From the NCBI GenBank assembly GCA_019059635.1, contig JAGVRJ010000004.1, forward strand, positions 2,666,001 to 2,730,000: a DNA stretch of 64,000 nucleotides, written 5' to 3'. The position numbers and the translations under genes were made by a program. Of this stretch, positions 1 to 11,549 are shown piece by piece (position 1 is the first letter of the stretch; every line of letters starts with the position of its first letter). This DNA is from Proales similis (taxonomy: Eukaryota > Rotifera > Eurotatoria > Ploima > Proalidae). The notes under the pieces are model-generated. The model did no database searches, had not been told where the DNA came from, and saw only the letters and a program-made list of their open reading frames with translations.

Positions 1-2064
1 ACTGGCTGTCGAGGTATTGACGAATAAGCGGCAGAATTCCGACAAATTCAGCGCTGCCGTTCATTATCTCGTCTATGCTCATCTCTCTTAGGTCAGCGCT
101 GCTCTTTGAGAGCAGATCGGTGCGGAAGTAGAAGCGCTCGCTCTTGCACGCGTCTCGTTTGCATGCACGTTGCATGTTCTCGTCCAGCTTAGTGATCGGT
201 ATTAGCGTGTTGAGGTCCTCTCTGGCGGCCAGCAAGCGAGCCAGCAGGATGATCAGAACGTTGAAGGCAGCATTCTCAAAGTCGGTCAACTGCAGCTCGG
301 TCGGTCTGAACTCAATTCTCCAGCCAATCTTCTCAGACGGAGGAGGCTTGAAGCGTAGCATTCGCCAGTTGGTGTTGATCAGCAGCTCAATGAGCGAGGC
401 CTCGCCCTCGGCCGGCTCGTTCTCGATCAGTTTCTTTTTGGCGACCAACAGCGGATCTCTGATCATCAATGAGGCGAAATGCTTGGCCAAGTTGTCGCCT
501 ATTTGCATCTGGCTCAGCTTCTCGTACGCCTCCTGGTCGAATGGAAAGTCGAAATCGTTGTACTCTGTGCTCTCGTCCGACACGTATGTCTCCATGGTGT
601 CGAAACGGGCTCGTTTAAGCAAATGCCTGCCATCGGGCAGCGGCAACTCTTGACCGAGTTCGAACGGACTTCGATCGTCGGCCGCCTGTTTAATCACATT
701 CCATCGACAGTCAATGTCGGCCAAGTAACCTTTCCAGATGGGCGAGCAAGCGCTCAACGCCAGCACAATCGGCGTGAGGGGCGCAATCTGGTCGTAGACT
801 CGTTGTGCTTCTTTTAAATTCTTCGCCTGAAACGTTACATGAATGCAGGAGCATCCGAAGCCGAACCCTTGACTAGAAGAAGCACAGAGCTCGTTAGACT
901 AGTCGAATTGCCAATGAAGGGAAATGGAAAAATAAATCAAGTTGGCGAGAGAAAGCAGCGATTCATGAAGGCCCCTGGCGAATAGAACGTCGAAAGATTG
1001 CCTTTCAAAACCATGAGCTCAACTGGCAGTTTGAGGCTACTCCAAGAGTTTACTCCAAGTGCCTATCTCGGCTTATCGTGCAATCTACCAGCACGCCCGA
1101 GCTTTAAAGTTACGTTAAGTTACTGCTTTAAATTACTATTGGCTTGCATGCAGCATTCGGCTGAATAAAATTTGCAGAAGCTGATTAGCGGAATCAGCTG
1201 CTCGCTACAAAACTCGATCTAGCTACAAAATCGGCGCCTAGCAGCCTAATCTCACAAGGGCATAAGTAGCGTGGGTGGGGCACGGAGCTGACCAGCCTAA
1301 TGCGGGCAGCTAGACAGCAGACGTCAAGTAAAGCGGACAAGAACCTACCAGTCCATGTAAATGTAGTCTTCTCTTGCAGGCACTTGGTCACCGCCGCCAG
1401 GCAGCTGTGTAGCAGGGTCGACAAAAGGCTTGGGCGTGTTTGTGTCGTGGAAGATAGGCACATGAATGCGAGGTATGTCTCCGTGCCGGTCGATCATGTT
1501 GATTGTGGCGGTGATCATGAACGGCTCTTGCAAGATGGCCTCGTCCGGGAAAAAGAGCGAGCGAGTGAAACTCTGCTCCACCGGCTTCGGCTTGTAGATT
1601 GGCCAGGTGAAGTTCTCGCAGCCCAGTCGAGGAAAGCTGGTGATGGATAGAACGCGAGCATTGTCGCCCTCCAGCAGCGGATTAATGATGTCTCGTCTCA
1701 GCTTGAAATGAGCCTCAATCCGCGCCAGATCGTTTAGATCGTCGGTGTAGGGCGCGCTCGGTATTGTCTCGATCGTGTAGTTGTTGTACTCCTTGTGAAA
1801 TTCGACTGCACCTTGTTGACCGTCTTTGGTCAGCTGGTTGTAGACCTGATCGGCCTTGAGCAGCAGGTGGGCTCGTCTCTTCTCATGATCGAACTTCACC
1901 AAGCTGAACTCAATCTCGTCGCCGAACTTGAACGCAAAATTGTCCACGCTGCGATAAGTGTTCAGCAGCCAGACGAGCTCCTGAACAATGCGCTTCTTCA
2001 GAGTCTGATTGGCCGCGTCCAGCTCGGCCCACGAGGCCATTTCAGAGCTGTCAAAGTTTACCAT
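1..2064 (-). CDS. GCLC: Glutamate-cysteine ligase catalytic subunit (3' part outside window)
   Basis: Catalyses the ATP-dependent ligation of glutamate and cysteine, the first step of cytosolic glutathione synthesis. Exons, 5' to 3': 2064-1349 and 872-1 (continues off the window); intron 873-1348. Seen: GDEIEFSLV near the N-terminus, SFPRLGCENF, SLFFPDEAI, VPIFHDTNTPKPF and YIYMD, then after the splice GFGFGCSCIHVTFQA, LSACSPIWKGYLADIDCRW and NTNWRMLRFKPPPSEKIGWRIEFRP. These follow animal GCLC in order and spacing. The splice joins YIYMD to CQGFGFG where animal enzymes have YMDAMGFGMG. The ATG at 2064 gives a normal-length N-terminus. About 510 residues are visible; the end of the C-terminal region lies before base 1. 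The family assignment is certain. Confidence 0.95.
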
Positions 2065-3649
2065 CTTTTTCTAGCAATAGTAAGTAGAATTAGAATTCTG
2101 ACAAAAGATCGCTGCAATCAGACAATTCCCACAACTAGAATCACCCTTTCTCTCTCTCTCTCTCTCCTGCGTGCAACTGATAAAACGAATTTAAAAAAAA
2201 TTCCATTCGCTGCGCGCCTCGTTTATGATCCTTTCATAATCAAACTGTAATAATAATTCGTAATAAATTGAAGGATTCGAGAGCCCATAATTCACTTCGA
2301 CTAAACCTGATTATTCGCTTGTCCCTGCCTTTCTCTCTCTCTCCCTCTCTCTCTATCTGTTCAGGGTCTCTCTTTGTTTGTTCAAGATGTGAGTCGTTGC
2401 TCTTTTATCAGCAGTCACATCCGACAATGACAACGCTCATTTATGAGCTTGAGTAAATGTGACGAGAAGAATGTTTGGTCAATTAAAGCAAAGTGCAGCA
2501 TCGACGGGCTAGGCCAAGTTTACAGTGTTCGCAAACAAACTTCGAGGCACAAGGGCAGCGATATTCGGTGGCGGCGCTAGAATCAAAGACACAAACAAAG
2601 AGTGAGAGAGAGAGAGAGAGAGGAGCATGGATTTAAGTATTCGGCTCGGATTCGATGCCTCGATCTAATTTGGCCAAATGAGCTGATCGAATGATGCGTG
2701 CAAGACGTGTATGGACGCCATCTGAAATCATGAAGCATAAACATGAGAAGATGATGAAAAATTGATGCTTCATTCGTCGTGACATTTCTTCTCGTCGATT
2801 AGCCCGACTTGCTGAGAGAAGCATCTGGGCATCTTTTCAAGTCGTCACTGGGCGGCCTTATTTGCAGGCTCGCTTCTTCCACTCTCTCCTTCTCTGTCTG
2901 TCTGTCTGTCTACGCCAGTGACTCTCTCGTTTCTCTCTATTGTTCTCGCTCGTGCTTGGCGACGAACGCAAGCGCGCAAGATGGCAAATTATTTCTCAAC
3001 ATTCGATTGAATGCGTTCTCATTTTAAATGCATAACATGTCACAAAAAGTGCCGCTGTAGCACTACAGGAGCAGACGCTGCCAGAGTGCCGAGCGAAATC
3101 AATTTGAACACATTGTTGGCTTGGCATTGGCCTGGATTCGATTTCCTTCTGTCAGGCGGCGGCGGCGACGGTCTTCCTCGCTAGACTTGCTAGGAGAAGG
3201 GCTCTCGCTAAAGAGTTTTGAAATATTTTCGATTTGGCTCGATGTGCGCTACGTGAGTTTGAGCGAATTGACACTCCAAAACGTATATTTGCACAACAAG
3301 AGCAGGAAGAAGGCGAAAAGAAAGGCCGACGCGAGACAATTGTCGTTTATTCTCTCGATTAAATTTCGAACGCTTGCTTGAGGCTCGCAAACGTGCGGCT
3401 AAATTTCAAAGACGAAGAGCGAGCAAGCGGTGGAAAAAGCAAAACAAAAGAGAAGAAGAAGAGAAAAATGTGAACAAGAGAAGGAAAATGCGAGACTCGT
3501 TACGAAGCGAATTGATGTCGTGGCCTCATTCAGGCAATATTAAAGCAGCGAGTGAAGAACGCCATAGCCACAGAGACAGAAAAGGCGTCAAGCCGTCAAT
3601 CGTCCAGAATGAGACCAAACACAGAGGAGAGAGAGAGAGAGAGGAGCCA
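2065..3649. other. Spacer upstream of GCLC with CT/GA microsatellites
   Basis: No convincing gene. It holds pyrimidine microsatellites (about 2149-2166 and 2331-2355), a GA run (about 2603-2622) and another GA run at about 3625-3643. It lies between the GCLC start and the 3' end of the CS-domain gene, so it probably contains the GCLC promoter. I could not identify a promoter element. Confidence 0.5.
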
Positions 3650-4077
3650 CTACTTTACCAAGTGAATGGTTTCGTAGTCGTTCTCGGCGAACGGACGCCA
3701 CGGCTCGTTCTCTCGCTTCTCCAAGTCGATTGTGACCTGGTCGCGTTCGTACTTGATCTTTGTCTTGTCGGAGAGGATTTCGCTGGGCAAGCGCTCGATT
3801 CGCAGCCGATAGACTCTTTGTCCGAATTGAATGGCGTAGTCCAATGACTGACGTTGAAACGTGGCTTTGAGGACGCGGGCGTTGCGCGGCACGAGCTTGA
3901 GCGGATTTCGCCAGGGCCGATGAACTTTGAGGCCATCGATCACCAGAGTGAACCGAGCCGACTTGTCCTTTTCCTCGAACGCGACTTGACAATCAAACGA
4001 GAACAATTTTGAGTGCGAGAGGACGAGGCTTGGCAAGGCGCTCTTCACTTACATTGCGGCTTTATTTCGTTGCTCAT
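3650..4077 (-). CDS. CS-domain protein, CacyBP/SIP-like
   Basis: Exons 4077-4053 and 3984-3650, intron 68 nt (GTAAGT donor). The spliced product is about 119 residues and is almost entirely one CS (p23-like) domain. Seen: a beta-strand-rich stretch ending in Y-x-L-x-I-E-x-L-P, then K-x-K-Y-E-R-D-Q-V-T-I-D-L-E-K and E-P-W-R-P-F, matching the end of CS domains in calcyclin-binding protein (strand, K-x-K-x-x-V-x-I-x-L, then W). CS domains act as Hsp90 co-chaperone or scaffold modules. The C-terminal SGS part of CacyBP is absent. The frame stays open upstream of the ATG to an AG acceptor near 4117, so an additional 5' exon may exist and the start is not fixed. Exact family is uncertain. Confidence 0.5.
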
Positions 4078-5300
4078 AGTCGCTGGCTGTTCGATGTCCT
4101 GTTTGATGAAAAGGCTGCTAGAGCTGAAAATAAATGAGAAAAAGAATTTAGAAAATCGAATAGCTAATGCGGCTGATGATTAATCGCAGGCGTTTGAAGA
4201 ATGCCTTTTAGTGAAATCAGGCAAGTTTTATCGTCACTCGCAGGCGTTCGTTCTCTTTGTGCCTCGCGCTCGAGCTCGAACTCTTCAAAGAGGCACCTAG
4301 CACCTGAACGCAAACACGTCGACAACAAGTCAAACAAGGTCATTCAACTATTCGACAAGCGTTCACTTCTATTCTTATTGTTTTGGTGGCGTGTTGTGGG
4401 CGGCTGGTTGGCTGTTGAACTCGCTCGATCGCGGCCTATTCACTCCATTTCAATTTGAACTTCGATCCGCTTCGAGCATAATATTCGGGGCCGAGTCAGC
4501 ACTTGAAGCCTCCCTGTAGGAACGGTTATAATTTATTCGGGCCGCCCAGCATTAGAAGACTCGACAGCTGTACGCGCGCGCCCTGTTTAGATGCGGCTGC
4601 CGACGACTGAGAAGAGGTACACACACACTCGCCGCTGCACCTTATCGCCATTAACCTTCAAGTCGGGCCGGATAAGAGAGACACTCGGCCGTCCTAAATG
4701 GTCCGATGCCTCACCTCTCTTTGCTCGTCGACCTTTATCGTCCACACACACACACGGCACTTACACACGCACAACTCACACACACACACACCTCAGAGAT
4801 AGAGGCTCGTCTGCGTCGATTTATATTAAAATTATTACTTTTATTATTATTATTAGTTGTATTGGTTGCTGCTTCTCTTGTATATATAGTATTAATAGTA
4901 GAGTAATTCCAAAGCGACCTGCTTCATAATTCCCGCCCCGGTTGGTATGCGCTCGATGAATGAAGAAAAAGCAAACTTGTCTCTAATCATCAGTTAGAGC
5001 GGGCCGACGATGATTTGGAGATTTATGCGTCAATTTCTGTTTTCTATTCGCTCGCTCTCTTGTTGACTCTGTCTGAGCGGGCGTGGATGCAGTTGTGTCG
5101 AGTTGAGACTGCAAAGACGGCCGCTGCCGGCCGCCGGCTCGAGTGTTCACTTTGTTTATTTAGAAAATTAGTAGAATAACAAGCGAAAACAAAGGTGATT
5201 GAAAGAGAAAAAAAAAAGTGCTGAACAGGCTGGCAGGATGAATAAGAGACGACGAGCGGCTGGATGCCGACACAAACAGGGTGCGAATCAATGAACTTGT
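4078..5300. other. Spacer with CA repeats
   Basis: Between the CS-domain gene and the aerolysin-like gene. It contains broken CA repeats at about 4741-4790 and an AT-rich TTATTATT stretch at about 4830-4860. A missed 5' exon of the CS-domain gene could lie here. Nothing else was recognised. Confidence 0.4.
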
Positions 5301-6304
5301 TTAGTTGAGCTTGTGCTCGTCCAGACTGACGTGCTGCTCGACGCCGAGACGAAACTTGCACTGGCCCTTTAGAGAGGTCTTGGCATACTTGATGCCGTCG
5401 ACGGTTGTGATCTCGAACACGTTCGACTGCGCCGGTATCCAATACTTGTCACTGGCAGTTGAAATTATGTCGACAATGTCGCCGGAAAAGGAGCGAACGA
5501 ACGCGTTGTTGTCGCGCTTGTTGAGCAGAGTGACCACAATGCGGCCCTTCATGCGAGTGTCGAGCGAAAAGTGCCGATCGAACTCGAGCTCGGTGATCAC
5601 CAGACTGGCGCTTGTCTTGGTCCGTGGCTTCACTTTGATGATGCTGTCCACACCCCAGGTGACCTCTTCCTCTTTGGTCTGGTCTTTGCCGCACTCGATC
5701 GAGTGCTCGCTGCGGATGCCGCCGCCAATTTCCACAATCTCCTGCGGCAGCTTGAACCACACGCCCGATTCTTTCTCGCGCGAGAAGCCCTTTGAGAAAG
5801 AGAAGCCGCACGACTGGCGCGTGACTCGCTCCGTCTTGAACGAGTACTCTTGCTCCTGGTCGGTGTTGTTGGTGAAGTAGGTTCTGAACAGCGTCTGTGA
5901 GGTCACGCTCCGATCGTTTAGCTTGTGCGCCGCTTCGAACTTGGCCTCTTCTTGTATGAGCTCCACCTTGCTCCAGTTCACCGTGATGTCCAAGTCTTCG
6001 AACTCGCACTTGCCGGCCAGCTGTTTCGGCTTGGTCTTTTCCCACATGTACATGATCCATTTCTCGACGACCAGGTCGAGGTCGACCACACTGCGCTCCT
6101 TCAGGCCGCTGCTCGAGTCGGGCCGCGAATGCATTGAGAGGCCCGAGTCCGGTCGGCTTTTGCTCGAGTCGTACACTTCGCCAAACTGTCAAGCGATTTA
6201 GACGATGCTTTTGGCTGAGCGCTCGAGTTGCTCTAACTCACCTCGGTGTGCTGGCCGAACTGTTTGTCGCGTTTTACTTTGTCAATGAGTGAGAATGCGT
6301 TCAT
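5301..6304 (-). CDS. Aerolysin/ETX-MTX2-fold-like protein, animal type
   Basis: Exons 6304-6242 and 6185-5301, intron 56 nt, 315 residues. The N-terminal about 45 residues are low complexity (Ser/Asp/Arg-rich). The rest is an all-beta pattern: long alternating strands rich in Thr/Ser/Glu (LFRTYFTNNTDQEQEYSF, RVTRQSCGFSFSKGFS), an internal hairpin-like stretch, then EEEVTWGVDSIIKVKPRTK and VVTLLNKRDNNAFV. This is the layout of the animal proteins grouped with the aerolysin-like beta-pore-forming fold. There is no signal peptide, so it is predicted cytosolic or non-classically released. Assignment rests on strand pattern and recalled similarity to uncharacterised arthropod proteins. Activity cannot be inferred. 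Confidence 0.45.
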
Positions 6305-8102
6305 GTTGAAATTGGCGTCTCTAAACAAATTTTCAAACTAGTTTGTTACGTGGTGATCATCATTGGCTCTGCAAGAGTGAACTCTGTGACGCGTTGATGC
6401 GAATGAAACCAGAAAGCGCGCTCGAAGGTTGAAGACAATGGACGACGATTGCGCTGAGAGCAATAAAGCAAGAGAGCAAAGATGAGAAAGAAGATCGGTT
6501 AGAAAAGAGGCTGCAAATTATTTGCCTTTACAAGACGTGATCCGCTTTGATTATTAAAGTGCTCGATTAGAGACGCGAACGCCAATCAAAGCGTCGACCT
6601 TTCCTCTCGGCGTCTAATTCACCCAAGAGTCGAGTGTTCTCGTTTTGAATTAAGTGATAATCGATTCTGAAGGCGATGACCTTCAATCGCTAATCCCCGT
6701 TGGCGGATGCTCGCATTCTGACGGCCCTGGCGCTCACTCGCATCTCCGTTAACTAGAGCACTCGAGTGTTGTGTGACTGCAGCAACTCTCAGATTAGAAA
6801 GGATTGTACGCCCTTGTGCGGCTAAACGAGCCGTGCTAGTCTTTTCGAGTGAGTTTGGCACCGTCAAACATCGCTTTCTAGTTCATATGAGCGCCTAGTC
6901 GTCGTCGTCGTCATCGAAATGATCGAAAGGCAAGCAATAATGAATTAATGAATGCGTCAGTCGATCGATGAAGCGGAGCGAAGCAGCCAAGGTTGAGAAA
7001 GCAGAAAGAACAAACAAAAACGAGAAAGAGAGACGCAAAACAACGACTATTAATCATCATCATCATCAGCGAAGAGTTTGACTTGGACGGAAAGAGAAAA
7101 GCAAAGAGAGGCAAAAGCGAGCAAACCGAAGAGAAGGAGACTGAAGGGACTGAAAACGAGAAGAACAAGGGAATTATAAGCGTCAATTATGCGTTGGCTG
7201 TTTAAATAAAGGCATCGATTGAACTAAATCGAGTGCTGTTTTTGAGCAAACTTAAAGAGGCCGGCCTCGTCTATCATCATCTCAATCGTTGTGGTGGCAG
7301 TCATCATCATTCGAGCAAATTAATTTAGATCGCTGTTTGTCAAACGGCTTCGGCGCCTAATGAGCCCTGTGTAATTGGCGGAGAAGTGCAGTCTAAGAGG
7401 TAAACATGAGCGGCATGCATTTTGTTGACCCAGCTCGGCTCCATCATGCTCCTACTCACACACACACACACAGGTCGAACACGCATACAAACACACACAC
7501 GCATCACTTTCAATTGGGCAGCCATAGAAGAGCCCGCGTCCAAGACATCCCGGTGCGAGTCTCGGCTGGAGACGGAAGCCGCGACCTCGGCCACTCCTTT
7601 CGCTTTTATTGAGTCTCAAACTGTTTCGATGGCTGGCCGTGATCAATGCGACACGATTGAAAGCCGAGCAGAAGCAGAGCTCACTCGACCCGAAATTTTA
7701 AGCGCTCACCGAGGCAGCGACAAAAGAGGCCATTGACAGAGAGAGGGTTAATAGAAGAGAGGTAGGGATTGATTGAAGGAGAGTATGGATGAAATCATCA
7801 TCAGAATGCGATTAAATAGAGAAATCATCACCGTACGCGTTTAATGAGCTGCGTTTGTGTGCGTTGAATTGCGGCCGACTAAATTTACAGCTGGCCTTGC
7901 CATGCAAATTCGCTTACTCACCTTAATCTAAATTCATGACGCTCAATGAGCTCTCGTCTCTTTCTCTCGTCCCTCTCTCTCTCTATGGCCTTCTCTCACA
8001 TATCACAGTCATCCGAGCGCATAAATAAAAAATTCCAATAAAAAAGGCAAAAATTTGAGAGATTTGCTCTGTGATGGCCGGTCGCGTCCATTTCGAGTGG
8101 TT

Positions 8103-8127
8103 TCTCTCTCTCTCTCTCTCTCTCTCT
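8103..8127. repeat. (CT)n microsatellite
   Basis: Uninterrupted CT dinucleotide run in the 6.3-8.9 kb spacer. Confidence 0.9.
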
Positions 8128-8468
8128 AAACATGAGCGCGTTCAGAATTTCAATTAGACAGCCACCGCGAACAAAAACAGCGCAAAGAGAACGACCAAGA
8201 GCGAGCGAACGAGAATAAAAAAAATACTTGAAACGACGCCTATTTGAATATTCGAGCAAACATGAGCACATAAAAAGAGAAAAGTCTAATCAGAATAAAA
8301 TTAATTTATCACCGAGGCGGCAGCTTGTCTATCTGTGAGTCAAAGAGTCATATTCCGATATAAACATGAACTTTGTCCAATTCATGTACATGGCTCAATT
8401 GGTGGCGTCAATTAAAGGGCCGGTCACTCTCAGCCGAGGCCAGGCCTGTGCGAAACAGCGAACGAGAC

Positions 8469-8472
<4 letters not shown>

Positions 8473-8504
<32 letters not shown>
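8473..8504. repeat. (GA)n microsatellite
   Basis: Uninterrupted GA dinucleotide run, the longest in the window. Such runs can bind GAGA-type factors in arthropods, but nothing here shows that. Confidence 0.9.
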
Positions 8505-8508
<4 letters not shown>

Positions 8509-8901
8509 AGGGGCAACAAGAACCGAAGAGACGCCACGACTTTTATACCGTTTGATGATTTATGAGCGCTGCGAGCAAACGCTTTCTATTTCGCCGCCGC
8601 TTCACGTGTTTGTGTTTAGAGGTTCTGTTTTCAATCTGACCAACCTAGGACGAGCATAGTCGAAACTAAAAGAGCAAACAAGCGCACATGCGTGCCTGTC
8701 GACCCCCCAATCAGGCTTCTGCACGATGCACTCCCCATCATGCCCTTTGTTCACTGGCTTTTGCTCGCGATTAGCAAAGCGACTCTTTGCCGAAGCTCAC
8801 CTTAAAAAGTGTACGCCATCATCATCAAATATATATTTATTCGTATTTATAAACAAAAACGACTTTTATCCGTGTGCTGACCGCCCACAGGTGCGCATCT
8901 C

Positions 8902-9912
8902 TCACACTCGTCCGCCCTGCTTTACCAGTATGCTGCCGAGCATGTTCTCGTCCGGCTCAAGGTCGGACAACGAGCTGGCCGCCGCTCTATTCCGCGGTCT
9001 AGTTGCGTCCACTTCAATTGGCTCGACCTCGCATGCTGCGCTCATTGATGATGTCTCGTCATTTAAATTCTGACGCTCGAACGAACAGCTCGCGTTGTTA
9101 TTGTTCTCGTACTCGCCATTGTTGTTGTTTTTGTTGTGGCCGGTGTTGTCAGCCTGTTCAAGAGTGGCTTCGTCGTGGCTGTTTGTTGATGACGCATCAA
9201 CTGATATGCCGCTGTTTGAGTCGGACTGCTCGTCGGCCTCTTGGCGTTTGAATGATGAGTCATTTGCGATCGACTCGGACTTGCTCGTCGTTCGTTTAAA
9301 CCAAGGCATTTGTCTCAGGCGAGAGTAAAAAGACTTTGGCGACTCTTTTAACTCGATGAGTTCGATGGGCTCGGAGTTTTCGTTGCGTAACGGTTCCTCG
9401 TCTTGCTGCTGCTGCTTAACTTGCTCTTGCTGCAGCTCTTGTTTGACCGGCTCTGCTTTCTTTTCTTCGACCTCACTCGTTTCGACTGCATTCTCAAGCA
9501 TGGGCTTTTCGTTCAGCTTGGCATTGCGCTGATCGGCCGAAGACGACAGGTCTAGATGAAGCACGGTCCGTTGGAATTTCTCGTTGCAGCGCTCGTTCTT
9601 TTTGATCATGCTCAACTCTTGAGGACTTAGCAACTCCTTGAGCGGCTTGTCGGCCAAGTCGATTGTCACTTGCTCCAATTGCTCGCCATCCACGTACTCG
9701 CCGTCGCTGCTGCTGCTGCTTTCACTGCTTGAGAGCTGGTCTCTTCTTTTTGACTTTGGACGCGCCGCTCTTCTCCTCCTCAACTCCTTGATGCCTTGCT
9801 TGAGCTGATTTAAACAGCACAGGAGATAGCAGACGACGCCGATCACCAACGAGGCGGCCACCATGGGGAAAACACCCACCCACACGGCGTTCAATATGTG
9901 ATAAGTTGACAT
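8902..9912 (-). CDS. Unrecognised single-pass membrane protein with disordered acidic tail
   Basis: Single open frame of 336 residues starting at an ATG (9912). Residues about 9-34 form one hydrophobic helix (VWVGVFPMVAASLVIGVVCY). It is followed by an Arg/Lys cluster (RRRRAARPKSKRR), which predicts a short extracellular or luminal N-terminus and a long cytosolic tail. The tail is low complexity: a Ser/Asp run, Glu/Gln-rich charged stretches, and Asn-rich segments near the C-terminus. I do not recognise a family. The Ser runs next to acidic residues resemble CK2 sites. An intronless gene of this kind could also be the last exon of a larger gene, but the start context and hydrophobic N-terminus argue for a complete frame. 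Confidence 0.6.
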   Translation of the reverse strand: MSTYHILNAVWVGVFPMVAASLVIGVVCYLLCCLNQLKQGIKELRRRRAARPKSKRRDQLSSSESSSSSDGEYVDGEQLEQVTIDLADKPLKELLSPQELSMIKKNERCNEKFQRTVLHLDLSSSADQRNAKLNEKPMLENAVETSEVEEKKAEPVKQELQQEQVKQQQQDEEPLRNENSEPIELIELKESPKSFYSRLRQMPWFKRTTSKSESIANDSSFKRQEADEQSDSNSGISVDASSTNSHDEATLEQADNTGHNKNNNNGEYENNNNASCSFERQNLNDETSSMSAACEVEPIEVDATRPRNRAAASSLSDLEPDENMLGSILVKQGGRV

Positions 9913-11549
9913 TGATCGCTCACAAGCTCATTCCTAAAGAGCAACTCAAAGATTAGAGCACCCAGGCATTGACTACATGCGGCTCTTGTTTGTAAACAAA
10001 TTTTGCGCTTATTTTGACGAGAATTAATTATGAAACTAGGGAGCGGCAGGCGAATTGTCAAAAGCAATGCCGTAATTATGAGCGAGATTGCAGAAATAAT
10101 CGATCGACTCGGCGTCAAACAAGAATGGCCATTCAATCAAAGTCGACACGAGCGTCGTTGTCATCTCATCATCATCCGCAGCAACAACATCGATCATTTG
10201 TACCTTATCGTGATGGCCTGGTCATGATTTTCATTCGGCTCGATCTCAGCGGATGGAAACCAGATGGTGCCATCCGGTCATCGCACGCAACTTTACACGC
10301 GCGGCCCATAGAGACGCGCTGGCTGGAAAGAACGCCACAAGACGAGCAAGAACGGGCATCAACTAGGCGAACCGAGTCTGCGCGCATTTGTGGCGCTTGA
10401 CTCGTCAGCAATAAGGGGCTAATCAGCGCCTCGCAGGCGTCGATTTATTGAGCACAACAAAACAATGGCCCTAATCAAAGTATGTTTTTGCCTTTTCACA
10501 CACACACACAACTAACGCATCGTGTCTTGGCCACACGAGCAACAGCTGGTCCGGCCAAATGAGATAATGGCTGCAATTGCCTCTAATTCCAAAATATTTA
10601 GGCCGTTCTAAACTGTTCTAGTGAGATAATTATTGAACCAATGCATCAATGAATGAATGAATGAATGAAAGGTTTAATAAGCGAAAGAGCCGCATAGAAA
10701 GGAAAATGGCGTCATGGAAGATGAGCCTGGTCCGATAAAGACGCTCAATGAAGGCTTAAAGGGGAGGGCGCGAGGCGAAATTGAGAAATTGAAATAGAAA
10801 GTCGAATAATGGAAGGGGCTTGAGGGCTTGGATACAAATCGGCAAGATAAGGCCCCACAGACGACTTGAAAGTGTGGAGAAGAGATGCAAAATAAACTCA
10901 ATGAAGAAGTGGAAGAAGCCGCGTGTGTGCGACTGGGAGCCAGTACAAGCGGCCTAGAATGAAAAATTGTAGTCAAATACGATTGAGCAAATATTTGAGC
11001 GAGTAAGGCTGAAAGTCGAGTAAAAATGGAAAGAGAGAGCGAGGGAGGCCAGAAGGCGATTTGATGTTGTCAGAGCAAACTGCAACTGATCGAACTGGAA
11101 CCAATTTGGCTGCCAATGAATAATAAAAGAGCACTTGAAGAAATATTAAAAGAAAAGACGAACACTTGAATGAGAGAATTGGAGAGAAAAGGCTCTCGCA
11201 ACTGGAACACACTTAACGCTGCTTGACGATTAAAGCGATCTTGACGCGTTCGCGATTAAACAAGCAAATTCACAATCGATTGCTTGCCGATCGCCTAATC
11301 AACGTCACGACCACCATTAGGCGAAATAAAAACGAAAATTTCCAATATTAAAACCGAATTATTCTGTGCATTTCAACTTAATTGAGTCGTGACCAAGCGC
11401 TTTTAATTAGCTCTTAATAATTCATTCAAATTAGAACAAAATGACGTTCGTCAAAAACAATTTCCGGCAGTGAAAATTTCACAATTAAGAAGAAACGAGC
11501 GGCGGGGCAGCAGACTTGTACGGGAAATCAGGCAAACTGCACTAAGCCA
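9913..11549. other. Spacer without recognised genes
   Basis: About 1.6 kb between the membrane-protein gene and the first acyl-CoA synthetase. It holds a CA run near 10499-10510, an ATGA/GAAT short tandem near 10650-10668 and purine-rich stretches. No coding exon could be supported. Confidence 0.4.

Larger units (their letters stand above)
6305..8901. other. Long microsatellite-rich spacer
   Basis: About 2.6 kb without a convincing gene, upstream of the aerolysin-like gene and downstream of the membrane-protein gene. It has CA runs near 7457-7472 and 7491-7500, CT near 7965-7983 and 8103-8127, and GA at 8473-8504. Short open frames here are compositional. It may carry regulatory DNA for the minus-strand gene ending at 5301. 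Confidence 0.5.

Noticed and set aside
2268-3027. Plus-strand open frames upstream of GCLC
   Set aside because: Made of CT/GA microsatellite translation (Leu/Ser runs) with no domain or splice support.
4591-4929. Open frame with THTHTH-type repeats
   Set aside because: Encoded by CA dinucleotide repeats; no homology or gene structure.
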